A DNA stretch of 9,455 nucleotides, from contig DATBDE010000092.1 of NCBI GenBank assembly GCA_036270095.1, forward strand, positions 1 through 9,455, given 5' to 3'. Numbering within the stretch: the stretch's first letter is position 1; the number at the start of each line of letters is the position of its first letter. This DNA is from DATBDE01 sp036270095 (GTDB lineage: Bacteria; Actinomycetota; Thermoleophilia; Solirubrobacterales; Solirubrobacteraceae). Shown here piece by piece: positions 1 to 5,437 of this stretch. Under the pieces are notes generated by a model. That model searched no databases. It was given only the letters and a program-made list of their open reading frames with translations, and was not told the origin of the DNA. The position numbers and the translations under genes are program-made.

Positions 1-528
1 GTCCCGCTGCACACGCTGCGCGCGGACATCGACTACGGCTTCCACGAGGCGCGCACGACCTTCGGCCGCATCGGCGTCAAGTGCTGGATCAACAAGGGCG
101 AGATCATGCCCGAGGGCTACACCGGCGCCGACCTCACCGAGCTCGAGCCGCCGCCGCCCCCGCGCGACGACGGCGACCGCGGCCGTGACGGTCGCGGTCG
201 GGGCCGTGGTGACGGCCGCGGGCGTGGTCGTGGCGGCCAGGGTGGCCGTGGCCCCGGCGGCCAGGGCGGCCGTGGCGGCGGTCCCGGCGGTCGTGGCGGC
301 CAGGGCGGCCGTGGCCCCGCCGGCCAGGGTGGCCGTGGAGGCCAGGGCGGCCGCGGTCCCGGCGGCCAGGGTGGCCGTGGTGGCGGCCCCGGCGGTCGTG
401 GCGGCCAGGGCGGTCGCGGCGGCAGCGGCGGCGGTCGCGGTCCGGGTGGTGGCGGCGGCGGTCGCGGTCCCGGCGGCGGCGGCGGTGGCGGCGGTCGCGG
501 TCCGGGTGGCGGCGGAGGCGGTCGCTGA
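1..528 (+). CDS. rpsC: 30S ribosomal protein S3 (uS3), C-terminal part, with a long RGG-rich tail
   Basis: The reading frame is open from the first base, so the 5' part of the gene lies outside the window; 175 codons are visible. Residues 1–35 are the end of the folded uS3 C-terminal domain (YGFHEARTTFGRIGVKCWI, then NKGEI), which helps form the mRNA entry site on the 30S head. Most bacterial S3 proteins end about 20–30 residues after this motif. Here the protein continues through an acidic/proline linker (residues 44–60, with five consecutive prolines) into roughly 115 residues made only of G, R, Q, P, D, A and S, rich in RGG, GGQGGRG and RGPGG motifs. The tail is read in the rpsC frame with Gly/Arg codons ending almost always in C or T, and its stop overlaps the rplP start (TGATG), so it is genuinely part of the gene. 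uS3 identity is firm; the tail's role is unknown. Confidence 0.95.
   Translation, partial: VPLHTLRADIDYGFHEARTTFGRIGVKCWINKGEIMPEGYTGADLTELEPPPPPRDDGDRGRDGRGRGRGDGRGRGRGGQGGRGPGGQGGRGGGPGGRGGQGGRGPAGQGGRGGQGGRGPGGQGGRGGGPGGRGGQGGRGGSGGGRGPGGGGGGRGPGGGGGGGGRGPGGGGGGR
229..420 (+). repeat. Duplicated 87-nt unit (105-nt period) inside the rpsC tail
   Basis: Nucleotides 229–315 and 334–420 encode the same 29 residues (visible codons 77–105 and 112–140; beginning RGGQGGRGPGGQ and ending GGQGGRG). They are separated by an 18-nt spacer that encodes PAGQGG. By eye, 9 of 29 codons differ between the copies, all at third positions of Gly or Arg codons. Around them lie shorter irregular GGC/GGT/CGT/CAG repeats, and the tail ends (about 436–525) in three RGP-plus-polyglycine blocks. 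This is a coding tandem duplication, not a mobile or CRISPR repeat. Confidence 0.85.
514..518 (+). promoter_or_regulatory. Shine-Dalgarno of rplP embedded in rpsC glycine codons
   Basis: GGAGG lies 9 nt before the rplP ATG at 528. It is formed by a GGA GGC pair of glycine codons in the rpsC tail. GGA is otherwise almost unused in this tail (the only other case seen is at 337–339), which suggests the codon was kept to provide the ribosome-binding site. Confidence 0.7.
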
Positions 529-947
529 TGCTCCAGCCCAAGCGCGTCAAGCACCGCAAGCAGCACCGCGGGCGCCGCGCCGGCCTGTCGCGCGGCCAGA
601 CGACCGTGCAGTTCGGCGAGTACGGGATCAAGGCGCTCGAGGCCGGTTGGCTCACCAACCGCCAGATCGAGGCTGCCCGAATCGCGATGACCCGCAAGAT
701 CAAGCGTGGCGGGAAGGTGTGGATCAACGTCTTCCCCGACAAGCCGTTCACCAAGAAGCCGGCCGAGACCCGCATGGGCTCGGGCAAGGGCAACCCGGAG
801 GGCTGGGTCGCCGTGGTCAAGCCCGGGCGCGTGATGTTCGAGCTGGCCGGCGTGGACGAGGGCCTGGCCCGCGAGGCCATGCGGCTGGCCGGCCACAAGC
901 TGCCCGTAAAGACCAAATTTGTCCAGCGCGAGGAGGCCGGGTCCTGA
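528..947 (+). CDS. rplP: 50S ribosomal protein L16 (uL16)
   Basis: This 139-residue protein has the normal length for bacterial L16. It binds 23S rRNA near the A-site tRNA elbow and the peptidyl transferase region and is needed late in 50S assembly. Diagnostic stretches are MLQPKRVKHRKQHRGR at the N-terminus, the FGEYGIKALE and WLTNRQIEAAR segments (about 29–51), and ETRMGSGKGNPEGWVAVV (about 80–97), which includes the conserved arginine (R82 here) corresponding to the one hydroxylated in E. coli. The ATG overlaps the rpsC stop by one base (TGATG) and has GGAGG 9 nt upstream, so the start is well supported and translational coupling with rpsC is likely. Codon use is like its neighbours and nothing is unusual. 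Confidence 0.98.
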   Translation: MLQPKRVKHRKQHRGRRAGLSRGQTTVQFGEYGIKALEAGWLTNRQIEAARIAMTRKIKRGGKVWINVFPDKPFTKKPAETRMGSGKGNPEGWVAVVKPGRVMFELAGVDEGLAREAMRLAGHKLPVKTKFVQREEAGS

Positions 948-1168
948 TGGCCAAGGCCCGCGAGCTGCGCGAGATGGACGACGACCTCCTGCTGGAGACG
1001 CTGCGGGACGCGCGCAAGGAGCTGTTCGGCCTGCGCTTCCGCCACGCGACCGGCGAGCTGGAGAACACCGCCGGGCTGGGCGCCGCCAAGCGCGACCTGG
1101 CCCGCGCCCTGACCGTGGCCCGCGAGCGCGGCCTCGACGTCGAACCCCAACTGACTGCAAGCGAATGA
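947..1168 (+). CDS. rpmC: 50S ribosomal protein L29 (uL29)
   Basis: This is a 73-residue protein of the usual L29 size, predicted to be two long helices. L29 sits by the polypeptide exit tunnel next to L23, where signal recognition particle and trigger factor dock. The family signature KELFGLRFRHATGELEN is at residues 24–40, preceded by the AKARELREMDDD helix start. The ATG overlaps the rplP stop (TGATG), and AGGAGG at 931–936 gives a strong ribosome-binding site 10 nt upstream. A longer in-frame upstream reading exists but runs inside rplP and is not plausible. The stop overlaps the start of rpsQ in an ATGA. Confidence 0.97.
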   Translation: MAKARELREMDDDLLLETLRDARKELFGLRFRHATGELENTAGLGAAKRDLARALTVARERGLDVEPQLTASE

Positions 1169-1722
1169 CCGAGCAACCCGAAAACACCGAAGAGACCGAG
1201 GAGACGCCCCCCCAGCCGGAGGCGCCCGCGGCCGAGGTCGAGCCCGCCGCGGCGCTCCCGCCCAAGGAGCGCCGCCGCCGCGAGCGCTCGACCCACACCG
1301 AGGCACGCCCCCAGCGGTCCCCCGAGGAGCGGCAGGGCGACCGGCTCGAGGAGCGGCGCAGCAAGGCGGTCCGCCGCCGTGCCTACCGCACCAAGGCCAA
1401 GGCCCGCCGGGCGGAGCGTCGCGCCGCGGCGCCGGCCCCGGAAGAGGCCCCGGCCCTGCACCCCGACGTGCCCAAGGGCCGCCGCAAGGTGCGCCAGGGC
1501 AGGGTCGTCTCCAACCGGGCCGACAAGAGCATCACCGTGCGCATCGACATGGCGCGCCGGCACCGCATGTACGGCAAGGTCGTGCGCAGCTCGGGCACCC
1601 TGCACGCCCACGACGAGCGCAACGAGGCCAGCATCGGCGACACCGTGAGCGTGATCGAGAGCCGTCCGCTGTCGCGCACCAAGCGCTGGCGCCTGGTGGA
1701 GATCCTGGAGCGGGCCCGGTGA
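1165..1722 (+). CDS. rpsQ: 30S ribosomal protein S17 (uS17) with ~104-residue N-terminal extension
   Basis: Of 185 residues, the uS17 core is about 105–185 (GRRKVRQGRVVSNRADKSIT, later MYGKVVRSSGTLHAHDE and GDTVSVIESRPLSRTKRWRLVEIL). S17 is an OB-fold primary binder of the 16S rRNA 5' domain. Bacterial S17 is normally about 80–90 residues. Here residues 1–30 are acidic and Pro/Ala-rich, 34–87 are dense in alternating Arg, Lys and Glu, and 88–102 form an Ala/Pro/Glu linker. The ATG overlaps the rpmC stop (ATGA) and fits the tight operon, so I chose it. An in-frame GTG at 1468 would give a canonical 84-residue S17, but its nearest purine-rich stretch (1441–1447) is about 20 nt away, too far for a good ribosome-binding site. 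It would also leave 300 bases with coding-like third-position bias untranslated. Extension function is unknown. Confidence 0.93.
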   Translation: MTEQPENTEETEETPPQPEAPAAEVEPAAALPPKERRRRERSTHTEARPQRSPEERQGDRLEERRSKAVRRRAYRTKAKARRAERRAAAPAPEEAPALHPDVPKGRRKVRQGRVVSNRADKSITVRIDMARRHRMYGKVVRSSGTLHAHDERNEASIGDTVSVIESRPLSRTKRWRLVEILERAR

Positions 1723-2087
1723 TCCAGAACGAGACCCGTCTGCGCGTGGCCGACAACACCGGCGCGCGCGTGATCCTGTGCATCCGCATCCAGGGCGGGT
1801 CCCGGCGCCGCTACGCTGGGATCGGCGACGTCATCACCGCCACCGTCAAGCAGGCCAACCCTCAGGGCACGGTGCGCAAGGGCGACGTCGTCAAGGCCGT
1901 CGTGGTCCGGACGCGCAAGGAGTTCGGGCGCGACGACGGCACGTACATCTCCTTCGACGAGAACGCAGCCGTGATCATCGACGCCCAGAACAACCCGCGC
2001 GGCACCCGCATCTTCGGCCCCGTGGCCCGCGAGCTCCGCGACCGCAACTTCATGAAGATCGTCTCGCTCGCGCCCGAGGTGCTCTGA
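1719..2087 (+). CDS. rplN: 50S ribosomal protein L14 (uL14)
   Basis: This 122-residue protein is exactly the standard L14 length. L14 is a beta-barrel protein at the subunit interface that contacts 16S rRNA (bridge B8), and is the binding site of the silencing factor RsfS in other bacteria. The sequence is near consensus: IQNETRLRVADNTGAR at the N-terminus, RRRYAGIGDVI, VKAVVVRTRKE, DENAAVIIDAQNNPRGTRIF, and FMKIVSLAPEVL at the C-terminus. It starts with GTG at 1719, overlapping the rpsQ stop by four bases (GTGA), with GGAG at 1707–1710 eight bases upstream. This is the first gene of the classical spc block. There is no gap or promoter before it, so it is probably transcribed with the S10 genes. 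Confidence 0.98.
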   Translation: MIQNETRLRVADNTGARVILCIRIQGGSRRRYAGIGDVITATVKQANPQGTVRKGDVVKAVVVRTRKEFGRDDGTYISFDENAAVIIDAQNNPRGTRIFGPVARELRDRNFMKIVSLAPEVL

Positions 2088-2090
2088 GCC

Positions 2091-2426
2091 ATGACGATCC
2101 GGGTCCGCAAGGGCGACGAGGTCCTGGTGATCGGCGGCAAGGACCGCGGCAAGAAGGGCACGGTCAAGGCCGTGGACCCGCGCCGCGGCCGCGTCTACGT
2201 CGAGGGCCTGAACATCATCAAGAAGGCCCAGCGCCCGCAGACGCTGCGCGACACCCAACGCCAGTCCAACCTCGAGGGCGGCATCATCGAGCGCGAGGGG
2301 CCGATCCACGTGTCCAACGTCGCGCTGGTCGACCCCAAGGACGGCAAGCCGACGCGGATCGGCATCACGGTGCAGGACGGCGAGCGCAAGCGCGTCGCGC
2401 GCCGCTCGGGGACGGTGATCGACTGA
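2091..2426 (+). CDS. rplX: 50S ribosomal protein L24 (uL24)
   Basis: This 111-residue protein is slightly longer than the usual 100–105. L24 is an assembly initiator that binds the 5' end of 23S rRNA and lies near the exit tunnel. A KOW motif occupies residues about 4–31 (RVRKGDEVLVIGGKDRGKKG then TVKAVDP). NIIKKAQRPQT (41–51) and LEGGIIEREGPIHVSNVAL (61–79) match the conserved middle and C-terminal region. The ATG is three bases after the rplN stop, and the rplX stop overlaps the rplE start (TGATG). Confidence 0.97.
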   Translation: MTIRVRKGDEVLVIGGKDRGKKGTVKAVDPRRGRVYVEGLNIIKKAQRPQTLRDTQRQSNLEGGIIEREGPIHVSNVALVDPKDGKPTRIGITVQDGERKRVARRSGTVID

Positions 2427-3169
2427 TGGCCGAGGTCCCCGCCCGCCTCAAGGAGCGCTACGAGTCCGAGCTGCGCCCGCAGCTGGTCGAGCGCTTCGGC
2501 TACACGACGCCCATGCAGGCCCCGCGGGTCGAGAAGATCACGCTGAACATGGGCGTGGGCGAGGCCAAGCAGGACTCGAACATGCTCGAGGCCGCCACCG
2601 ACCAGCTGGCCACCATCGCGGGCCAGAAGCCCAACGTGCGTCGCGCCCGCAAGTCGATCGCGAACTTCAAGCTGCGCGAGGGCATGCCGGTCGGCGTCAG
2701 CTGCACGCTGCGCCACGAGCGCGCCTACGAGTTCCTGGATCGCCTGATGTCGATCGCGATCCCGCGCATCCGCGACTTCCGCGGGCTGAACGCGCGCTCG
2801 TTCGACGGCCGCGGCAACTACTCCATGGGCATCCGCGAGCAGATCATCTTCCCCGAGATCGACTACGACTCGATCGACCAGGTCCGCGGGCTCGACGTGA
2901 CCATCACGACGAGCGCACGCACCGACGAGGAAGCGTTCGCGCTGCTCGAGGCGTTCGGGATGCCGTTCTCGGAGGAGGGCCGGCCCGGGTCGGCCGCCGC
3001 CGACACCGCGGCGCAGGAAGCCGAGGACGAGCGCCGCAAGGGGGAGGCCCGTGCGCGGGCCGAGGCCGAGCAGGCCGCCCTCGAGCAGCTCAAGGAGGAG
3101 AACCCGGAGGCATACGAGAAGCCCGCCGAGCCCGAAGAAGGCGAGACGGAAGCGACGGAAGAGAGCTAG
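2426..3169 (+). CDS. rplE: 50S ribosomal protein L5 (uL5) with acidic C-terminal extension
   Basis: This 247-residue protein has the uL5 core at about 1–181: PRVEKITLNMGVGEA, then QKPNVRRARKSIANFKLREG and the glycine-rich segment FDGRGNYSMGIREQIIFPEI, ending LLEAFGMPF. L5 binds 5S rRNA in the central protuberance and contacts S13 and the P-site tRNA. Most bacterial L5 proteins stop at the GMPF motif (about 180 residues). Here some 66 residues follow: Ala/Gly-rich, then a Glu/Arg/Ala/Lys-rich stretch (about 196–225) that looks helical or coiled-coil-like, then an acidic Pro/Glu tail ending in EES. No stop or frameshift separates the two parts, and the gene ends immediately before rpsN. The ATG overlaps the rplX stop. 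Identity is firm; the role of the tail is unknown. Confidence 0.96.
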   Translation: MAEVPARLKERYESELRPQLVERFGYTTPMQAPRVEKITLNMGVGEAKQDSNMLEAATDQLATIAGQKPNVRRARKSIANFKLREGMPVGVSCTLRHERAYEFLDRLMSIAIPRIRDFRGLNARSFDGRGNYSMGIREQIIFPEIDYDSIDQVRGLDVTITTSARTDEEAFALLEAFGMPFSEEGRPGSAAADTAAQEAEDERRKGEARARAEAEQAALEQLKEENPEAYEKPAEPEEGETEATEES

Positions 3170-3355
3170 ATGGCCAAGACCTCGCAGAGGGTGCGGGCCA
3201 GCCGCCCGCAGAAGTACAAGACGCGCAACTACACGCGCTGCCGTCGCTGCGGCCGCGCGCGTGCGGTGTTCCGCAAGTTCGGCATCTGCCGGATCTGCCT
3301 GCGCGAGCTCGCCCACCAGGGCTTCGTGCCTGGGATGACCAAGTCGAGCTGGTAG
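3170..3355 (+). CDS. rpsN: 30S ribosomal protein S14 type Z (uS14, zinc-binding)
   Basis: This 61-residue protein is the short zinc-ribbon form of S14. The four ligands are visible as C24-x2-C27 and C40-x2-C43 in RCRRCGRARAVFRKFGICRICLREL. S14 is a late-binding protein of the 30S head near S3, S10 and S19. It ends in the usual KSSW. The ATG directly follows the rplE TAG with no spacer. Only a weak purine-rich region (GAAGAGAG) precedes it, so coupling to rplE is likely. Many actinobacteria also carry a longer cysteine-free S14 elsewhere for zinc shortage; none is seen here. Confidence 0.98.
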   Translation: MAKTSQRVRASRPQKYKTRNYTRCRRCGRARAVFRKFGICRICLRELAHQGFVPGMTKSSW

Positions 3356-3358
3356 GAG
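3354..3358 (+). promoter_or_regulatory. Shine-Dalgarno of rpsH overlapping the rpsN stop
   Basis: AGGAG begins inside the TAG stop codon of rpsN and sits 7 nt before the rpsH ATG at 3366. It supports that ATG over the next in-frame ATG at 3372. Confidence 0.75.
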
Positions 3359-3365
3359 CCGCGGC

Positions 3366-3773
3366 ATGTCCATGACCGATCCCGTCGCCGACTTCCTCAC
3401 GCGCCTGCGCAACGCCGCCGGCGCACAGAAGGAGACCGTCGCCATGCCCTCGTCGCGCCTCAAGCGCGAGCTCGCGCGGATCCTCGCCGAGCAGGGTTAC
3501 ATCGAAGGCTTCTCGGTGGAGCCGCCCTCGCCCGGCCGCGCGGGTGACCAGATCGTGCTGCGCCTGAAGTACACCGACGACCGCCGCCCCGTGATCACCA
3601 AGCTGCAGCGCGTTTCGCGCCCCGGCCGGCGGGTCTACGTCGGCGCCGACGAGGTGCCGAAGATCCTCGGCGGGATGGGCACGGCGATCGTGTCCACGTC
3701 GCGCGGCGTCATGACCGGCCACGAAGCCCGCCAGGCTCGCGTGGGCGGCGAGGTCGTGGCGGAGATCTGGTAG
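3366..3773 (+). CDS. rpsH: 30S ribosomal protein S8 (uS8)
   Basis: This 135-residue protein is of normal S8 length. S8 is a primary 16S rRNA binder in the central domain, and in E. coli it is the translational repressor of the spc operon. Key stretches are MTDPVADFLTRLRNA (3–17), PSSRLKRELARIL (28–40), SRPGRRVYVG (84–93), and the C-terminal RNA-binding signature STSRGVMTGHEARQARVGGE (110–129). The start at 3366 has AGGAG 7 nt upstream. An ATG two codons later is possible but would be too close to that site. Whether S8 represses this operon as in E. coli cannot be told from the window; I did not recognise an S8 binding mimic near rplX–rplE. Confidence 0.97.
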   Translation: MSMTDPVADFLTRLRNAAGAQKETVAMPSSRLKRELARILAEQGYIEGFSVEPPSPGRAGDQIVLRLKYTDDRRPVITKLQRVSRPGRRVYVGADEVPKILGGMGTAIVSTSRGVMTGHEARQARVGGEVVAEIW

Positions 3774-3776
3774 GAG
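3772..3776 (+). promoter_or_regulatory. Shine-Dalgarno of rplF overlapping the rpsH stop
   Basis: AGGAG starts within the rpsH TAG stop and lies 5 nt before the rplF ATG. The same TGG-TAG-GAG arrangement occurs at the rpsN–rpsH junction. Confidence 0.75.
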
Positions 3777-3781
3777 CGCCC

Positions 3782-4315
3782 ATGTCGCGAATCGGCAGGC
3801 AGCCCATCCCCATCCCCGACAGCGTCACGGTGCGGGTCGAGCCCGACCGGGTCGACGTCAAGGGCCCGAAGGGAGAGCTCTCCGAGCGCATCCCGCGCGA
3901 CATCGAGGTCGTCCAGGAGGACGGCCAACTGCTCGTGCGCCGGCCGACCAACCGCGGCGAGCACCGCGCGCTGCACGGCCTGACGCGGTCGCTGGTGGCC
4001 AACATGGTCATCGGGGTCACCGACGGCTACGCCAAGACGCTCGAGATCCAGGGCGTCGGCTACCGTGCCCAGAAGCGCGGCTCGGACCTCGAGCTGGCGC
4101 TGGGGTTCAGCCACCCGGTGCCGATCAAGGCCCCCGACGGGATCGAGTTCGAGGTCCCGCAGCCGACCCGGATCGTCGTGCGCGGCATCTCCAAGCAACT
4201 CGTGGGCGAGGTGGCCGCCAACATCCGCAAGCAGCGGCCGCCGGAGCCCTACAAGGGCAAGGGCATCCGCTACGAGGGCGAGTACGTGGCCCGGAAGGTC
4301 GGGAAGCGCGCATGA
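3782..4315 (+). CDS. rplF: 50S ribosomal protein L6 (uL6)
   Basis: This 177-residue protein matches the normal L6 length and its two-repeat fold. L6 lies near the sarcin-ricin loop and the factor-binding site of the 50S subunit. Visible markers are MSRIGRQPIPIP at the start, VDVKGPKGEL (24–33), HGLTRSLVANMVIGVTDGY (65–83), LEIQGVGYRA (87–96) and the C-terminal signature RPPEPYKGKGIRYEGE (152–167). The start is supported by AGGAG five bases upstream. The stop overlaps the rplR start (ATGA). Confidence 0.98.
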   Translation: MSRIGRQPIPIPDSVTVRVEPDRVDVKGPKGELSERIPRDIEVVQEDGQLLVRRPTNRGEHRALHGLTRSLVANMVIGVTDGYAKTLEIQGVGYRAQKRGSDLELALGFSHPVPIKAPDGIEFEVPQPTRIVVRGISKQLVGEVAANIRKQRPPEPYKGKGIRYEGEYVARKVGKRA

Positions 4316-4665
4316 GCGTCACCACCCGTCCCGCCCGCCGCCTCCGCCGTCGCCGGCGCGTACGCGCCAAGGTGCGCGGCACCGCGCAGCGGCCGCGGAT
4401 CTCGGTCTTCCGCTCCAACCGGGGCATGTTCCTGCAGCTCATCGACGACGACGGCGGCCGCACCGTCGCGGCCGTCACCTGGACCGAGCCCGAGCTCAAG
4501 GGCCTGGCCCGCATGGAGCAGGCGACCCGCGCCGGCGCGCTGCTGGCCGAGCGCGCCAAGGCCGCGGGCGTGCAGCGCGCGGTGTTCGACCGCGGCGGCT
4601 ACCAATACCACGGGCGCGTCAAGGCGGTCGCCGACGGCGCCCGCGAGGCCGGCCTGGCAATCTAG
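4312..4665 (+). CDS. rplR: 50S ribosomal protein L18 (uL18)
   Basis: This 117-residue protein is the typical bacterial L18 length. L18 binds 5S rRNA in the central protuberance together with L5, encoded a few genes upstream. A strongly basic N-terminal tail (residues 6–22) leads into GTAQRPRISVFRSNRGMFLQLIDDD (23–47), then FDRGGYQYHGRVKAVADGAREAGL (92–115), both conserved. The ATG overlaps the rplF stop by four bases; purine stretches GGAAGG and GGGAAG precede it. Confidence 0.97.
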   Translation: MSVTTRPARRLRRRRRVRAKVRGTAQRPRISVFRSNRGMFLQLIDDDGGRTVAAVTWTEPELKGLARMEQATRAGALLAERAKAAGVQRAVFDRGGYQYHGRVKAVADGAREAGLAI

Positions 4666-4670
4666 AGAGG
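4665..4670 (+). promoter_or_regulatory. Ribosome-binding site of rpsE (long spacing)
   Basis: GAGAGG directly follows the rplR stop and lies 15 nt before the rpsE ATG, longer than the 5–10 nt seen elsewhere in this window. No other in-frame start codon closer to it was found, so the ATG at 4686 is still preferred. Confidence 0.45.
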
Positions 4671-4685
4671 TACCCTCACTCGTTC

Positions 4686-5273
4686 ATGCCTGTCCCTGAC
4701 CGCACCGTCTCTCCCGCCGGATACGACCTCGCCGAGCGCGTGGTCGAGATCAACCGTGTCGCCAAGGTCGTCAAGGGCGGCCGGCGCTTCTCGTTCACGG
4801 CCCTGGTCGTGGTCGGCGACGAGGAGACCGTGGTCGGCGTCGGCTACGGCAAGGCCAACGAGGTCCCCGTCGCGATCCAGAAGGGCGTCGAGCGCGCCAA
4901 GAAGAACCTCTTCAAGGTCCCCCGCCACGGGTCGACCATCCCGCACAAGGTCGAGGGCGTCTACGGCGCCGGGCGCGTGCTGCTCAAGCCCGCCTCTCCT
5001 GGTACCGGCGTGATCGCCGGTGCGGGCGTGCGAGCGGTGCTCGAGCTGGCCGGGATCCACGACATCCTGACCAAGAGCCTGGGCACGCAGAACCCGATCA
5101 ACCTGGTCAAGGCCACGGTGGCCGGGCTGCTGTCGCTGCGCACCCCCGACGAGGTCGCCGAGCTGCGCGGCCTGACCATCGACCAGGTGCTCGGCCTCGG
5201 CGGCGAGGAGAAGGCGGCCGAGACGCTGAACGGCGGGCCGCCCGCGACCGACGAGGAGCCGGTACAGGCATGA
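4686..5273 (+). CDS. rpsE: 30S ribosomal protein S5 (uS5)
   Basis: This 195-residue protein is somewhat longer than E. coli S5 (about 166). S5 helps form the mRNA entry channel with S3 and S4 and influences decoding accuracy. The N-terminal double-stranded RNA-binding-like domain is visible at about 18–82 (VEINRVAKVVKGGRRFSFTA, then VGVGYGKANEVPVAIQKG). The C-terminal S5 domain is at about 97–166 (RVLLKPASPGTGVIAGAGVR, then AGIHDILTKSLGTQNPINLV). After about residue 172 comes a short acidic, Gly/Pro-containing tail. The ATG at 4686 is 20 bases past the rplR stop; this and secY–adk are among the few non-overlapping junctions. The stop overlaps the rpmD start (ATGA). Confidence 0.96.
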   Translation: MPVPDRTVSPAGYDLAERVVEINRVAKVVKGGRRFSFTALVVVGDEETVVGVGYGKANEVPVAIQKGVERAKKNLFKVPRHGSTIPHKVEGVYGAGRVLLKPASPGTGVIAGAGVRAVLELAGIHDILTKSLGTQNPINLVKATVAGLLSLRTPDEVAELRGLTIDQVLGLGGEEKAAETLNGGPPATDEEPVQA

Positions 5274-5437
5274 AGGTGACGCAGGTCCGCTCGGTCAACG
5301 GCGCCGACCGCAAGCAGCGCGACACCCTGCGCTCGCTCGGCCTGCGCAAGATCGGCCACACGGTGGAGATCAACGACACGCCGCAGGCCAAGGGCATGGT
5401 CCACGCCGTCCGGCATCTGGTGACCGTCGATGAGTGA
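5270..5437 (+). CDS. rpmD: 50S ribosomal protein L30 (uL30)
   Basis: This small gene encodes 55 residues, the normal bacterial L30 size. Translation gives MKVTQVRSVNGADRKQRDTL, then RSLGLRKIGHTVEINDTPQA and a final KGMVHAVRHLVTVDE. The central LRSLGLRKIGHTVE and the MVHAVRHLV ending match the family. L30 is a small 23S rRNA-binding protein on the 50S surface. The ATG overlaps the rpsE stop by four bases. The 3' end overlaps rplO by eight bases, which is more than the usual four in this operon. Confidence 0.95.
   Translation: MKVTQVRSVNGADRKQRDTLRSLGLRKIGHTVEINDTPQAKGMVHAVRHLVTVDE

Noticed and set aside
229..420. Regularly repeated GC-rich DNA considered as CRISPR or integrated repeat element
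   Set aside because: Repeats are in frame with rpsC, spacers are not unique or uniform, and copies differ only at synonymous sites.
185..946. Ala/Val-rich reading in a second + frame through the rpsC tail and rplP
   Set aside because: Frame-shifted reading of GGC/CGT repeats; the rpsC frame joins the conserved uS3 core and has proper third-position bias. Only its 3' part from 947 is real (rpmC).
117..1364. Long open frames on the minus strand, with polyproline stretches opposite the rpsC tail
   Set aside because: They are the complement of the GGN-rich rpsC tail and of rplP/rpmC/rpsQ. High G+C keeps antisense frames open, and no ribosome-binding site or recognisable domain supports them.
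4663..4685. Near-palindrome around GGTACC in the rplR–rpsE gap considered as an operator or terminator
   Set aside because: Only six bases are perfectly symmetric and there is no T-run; it is more simply the ribosome-binding site region.
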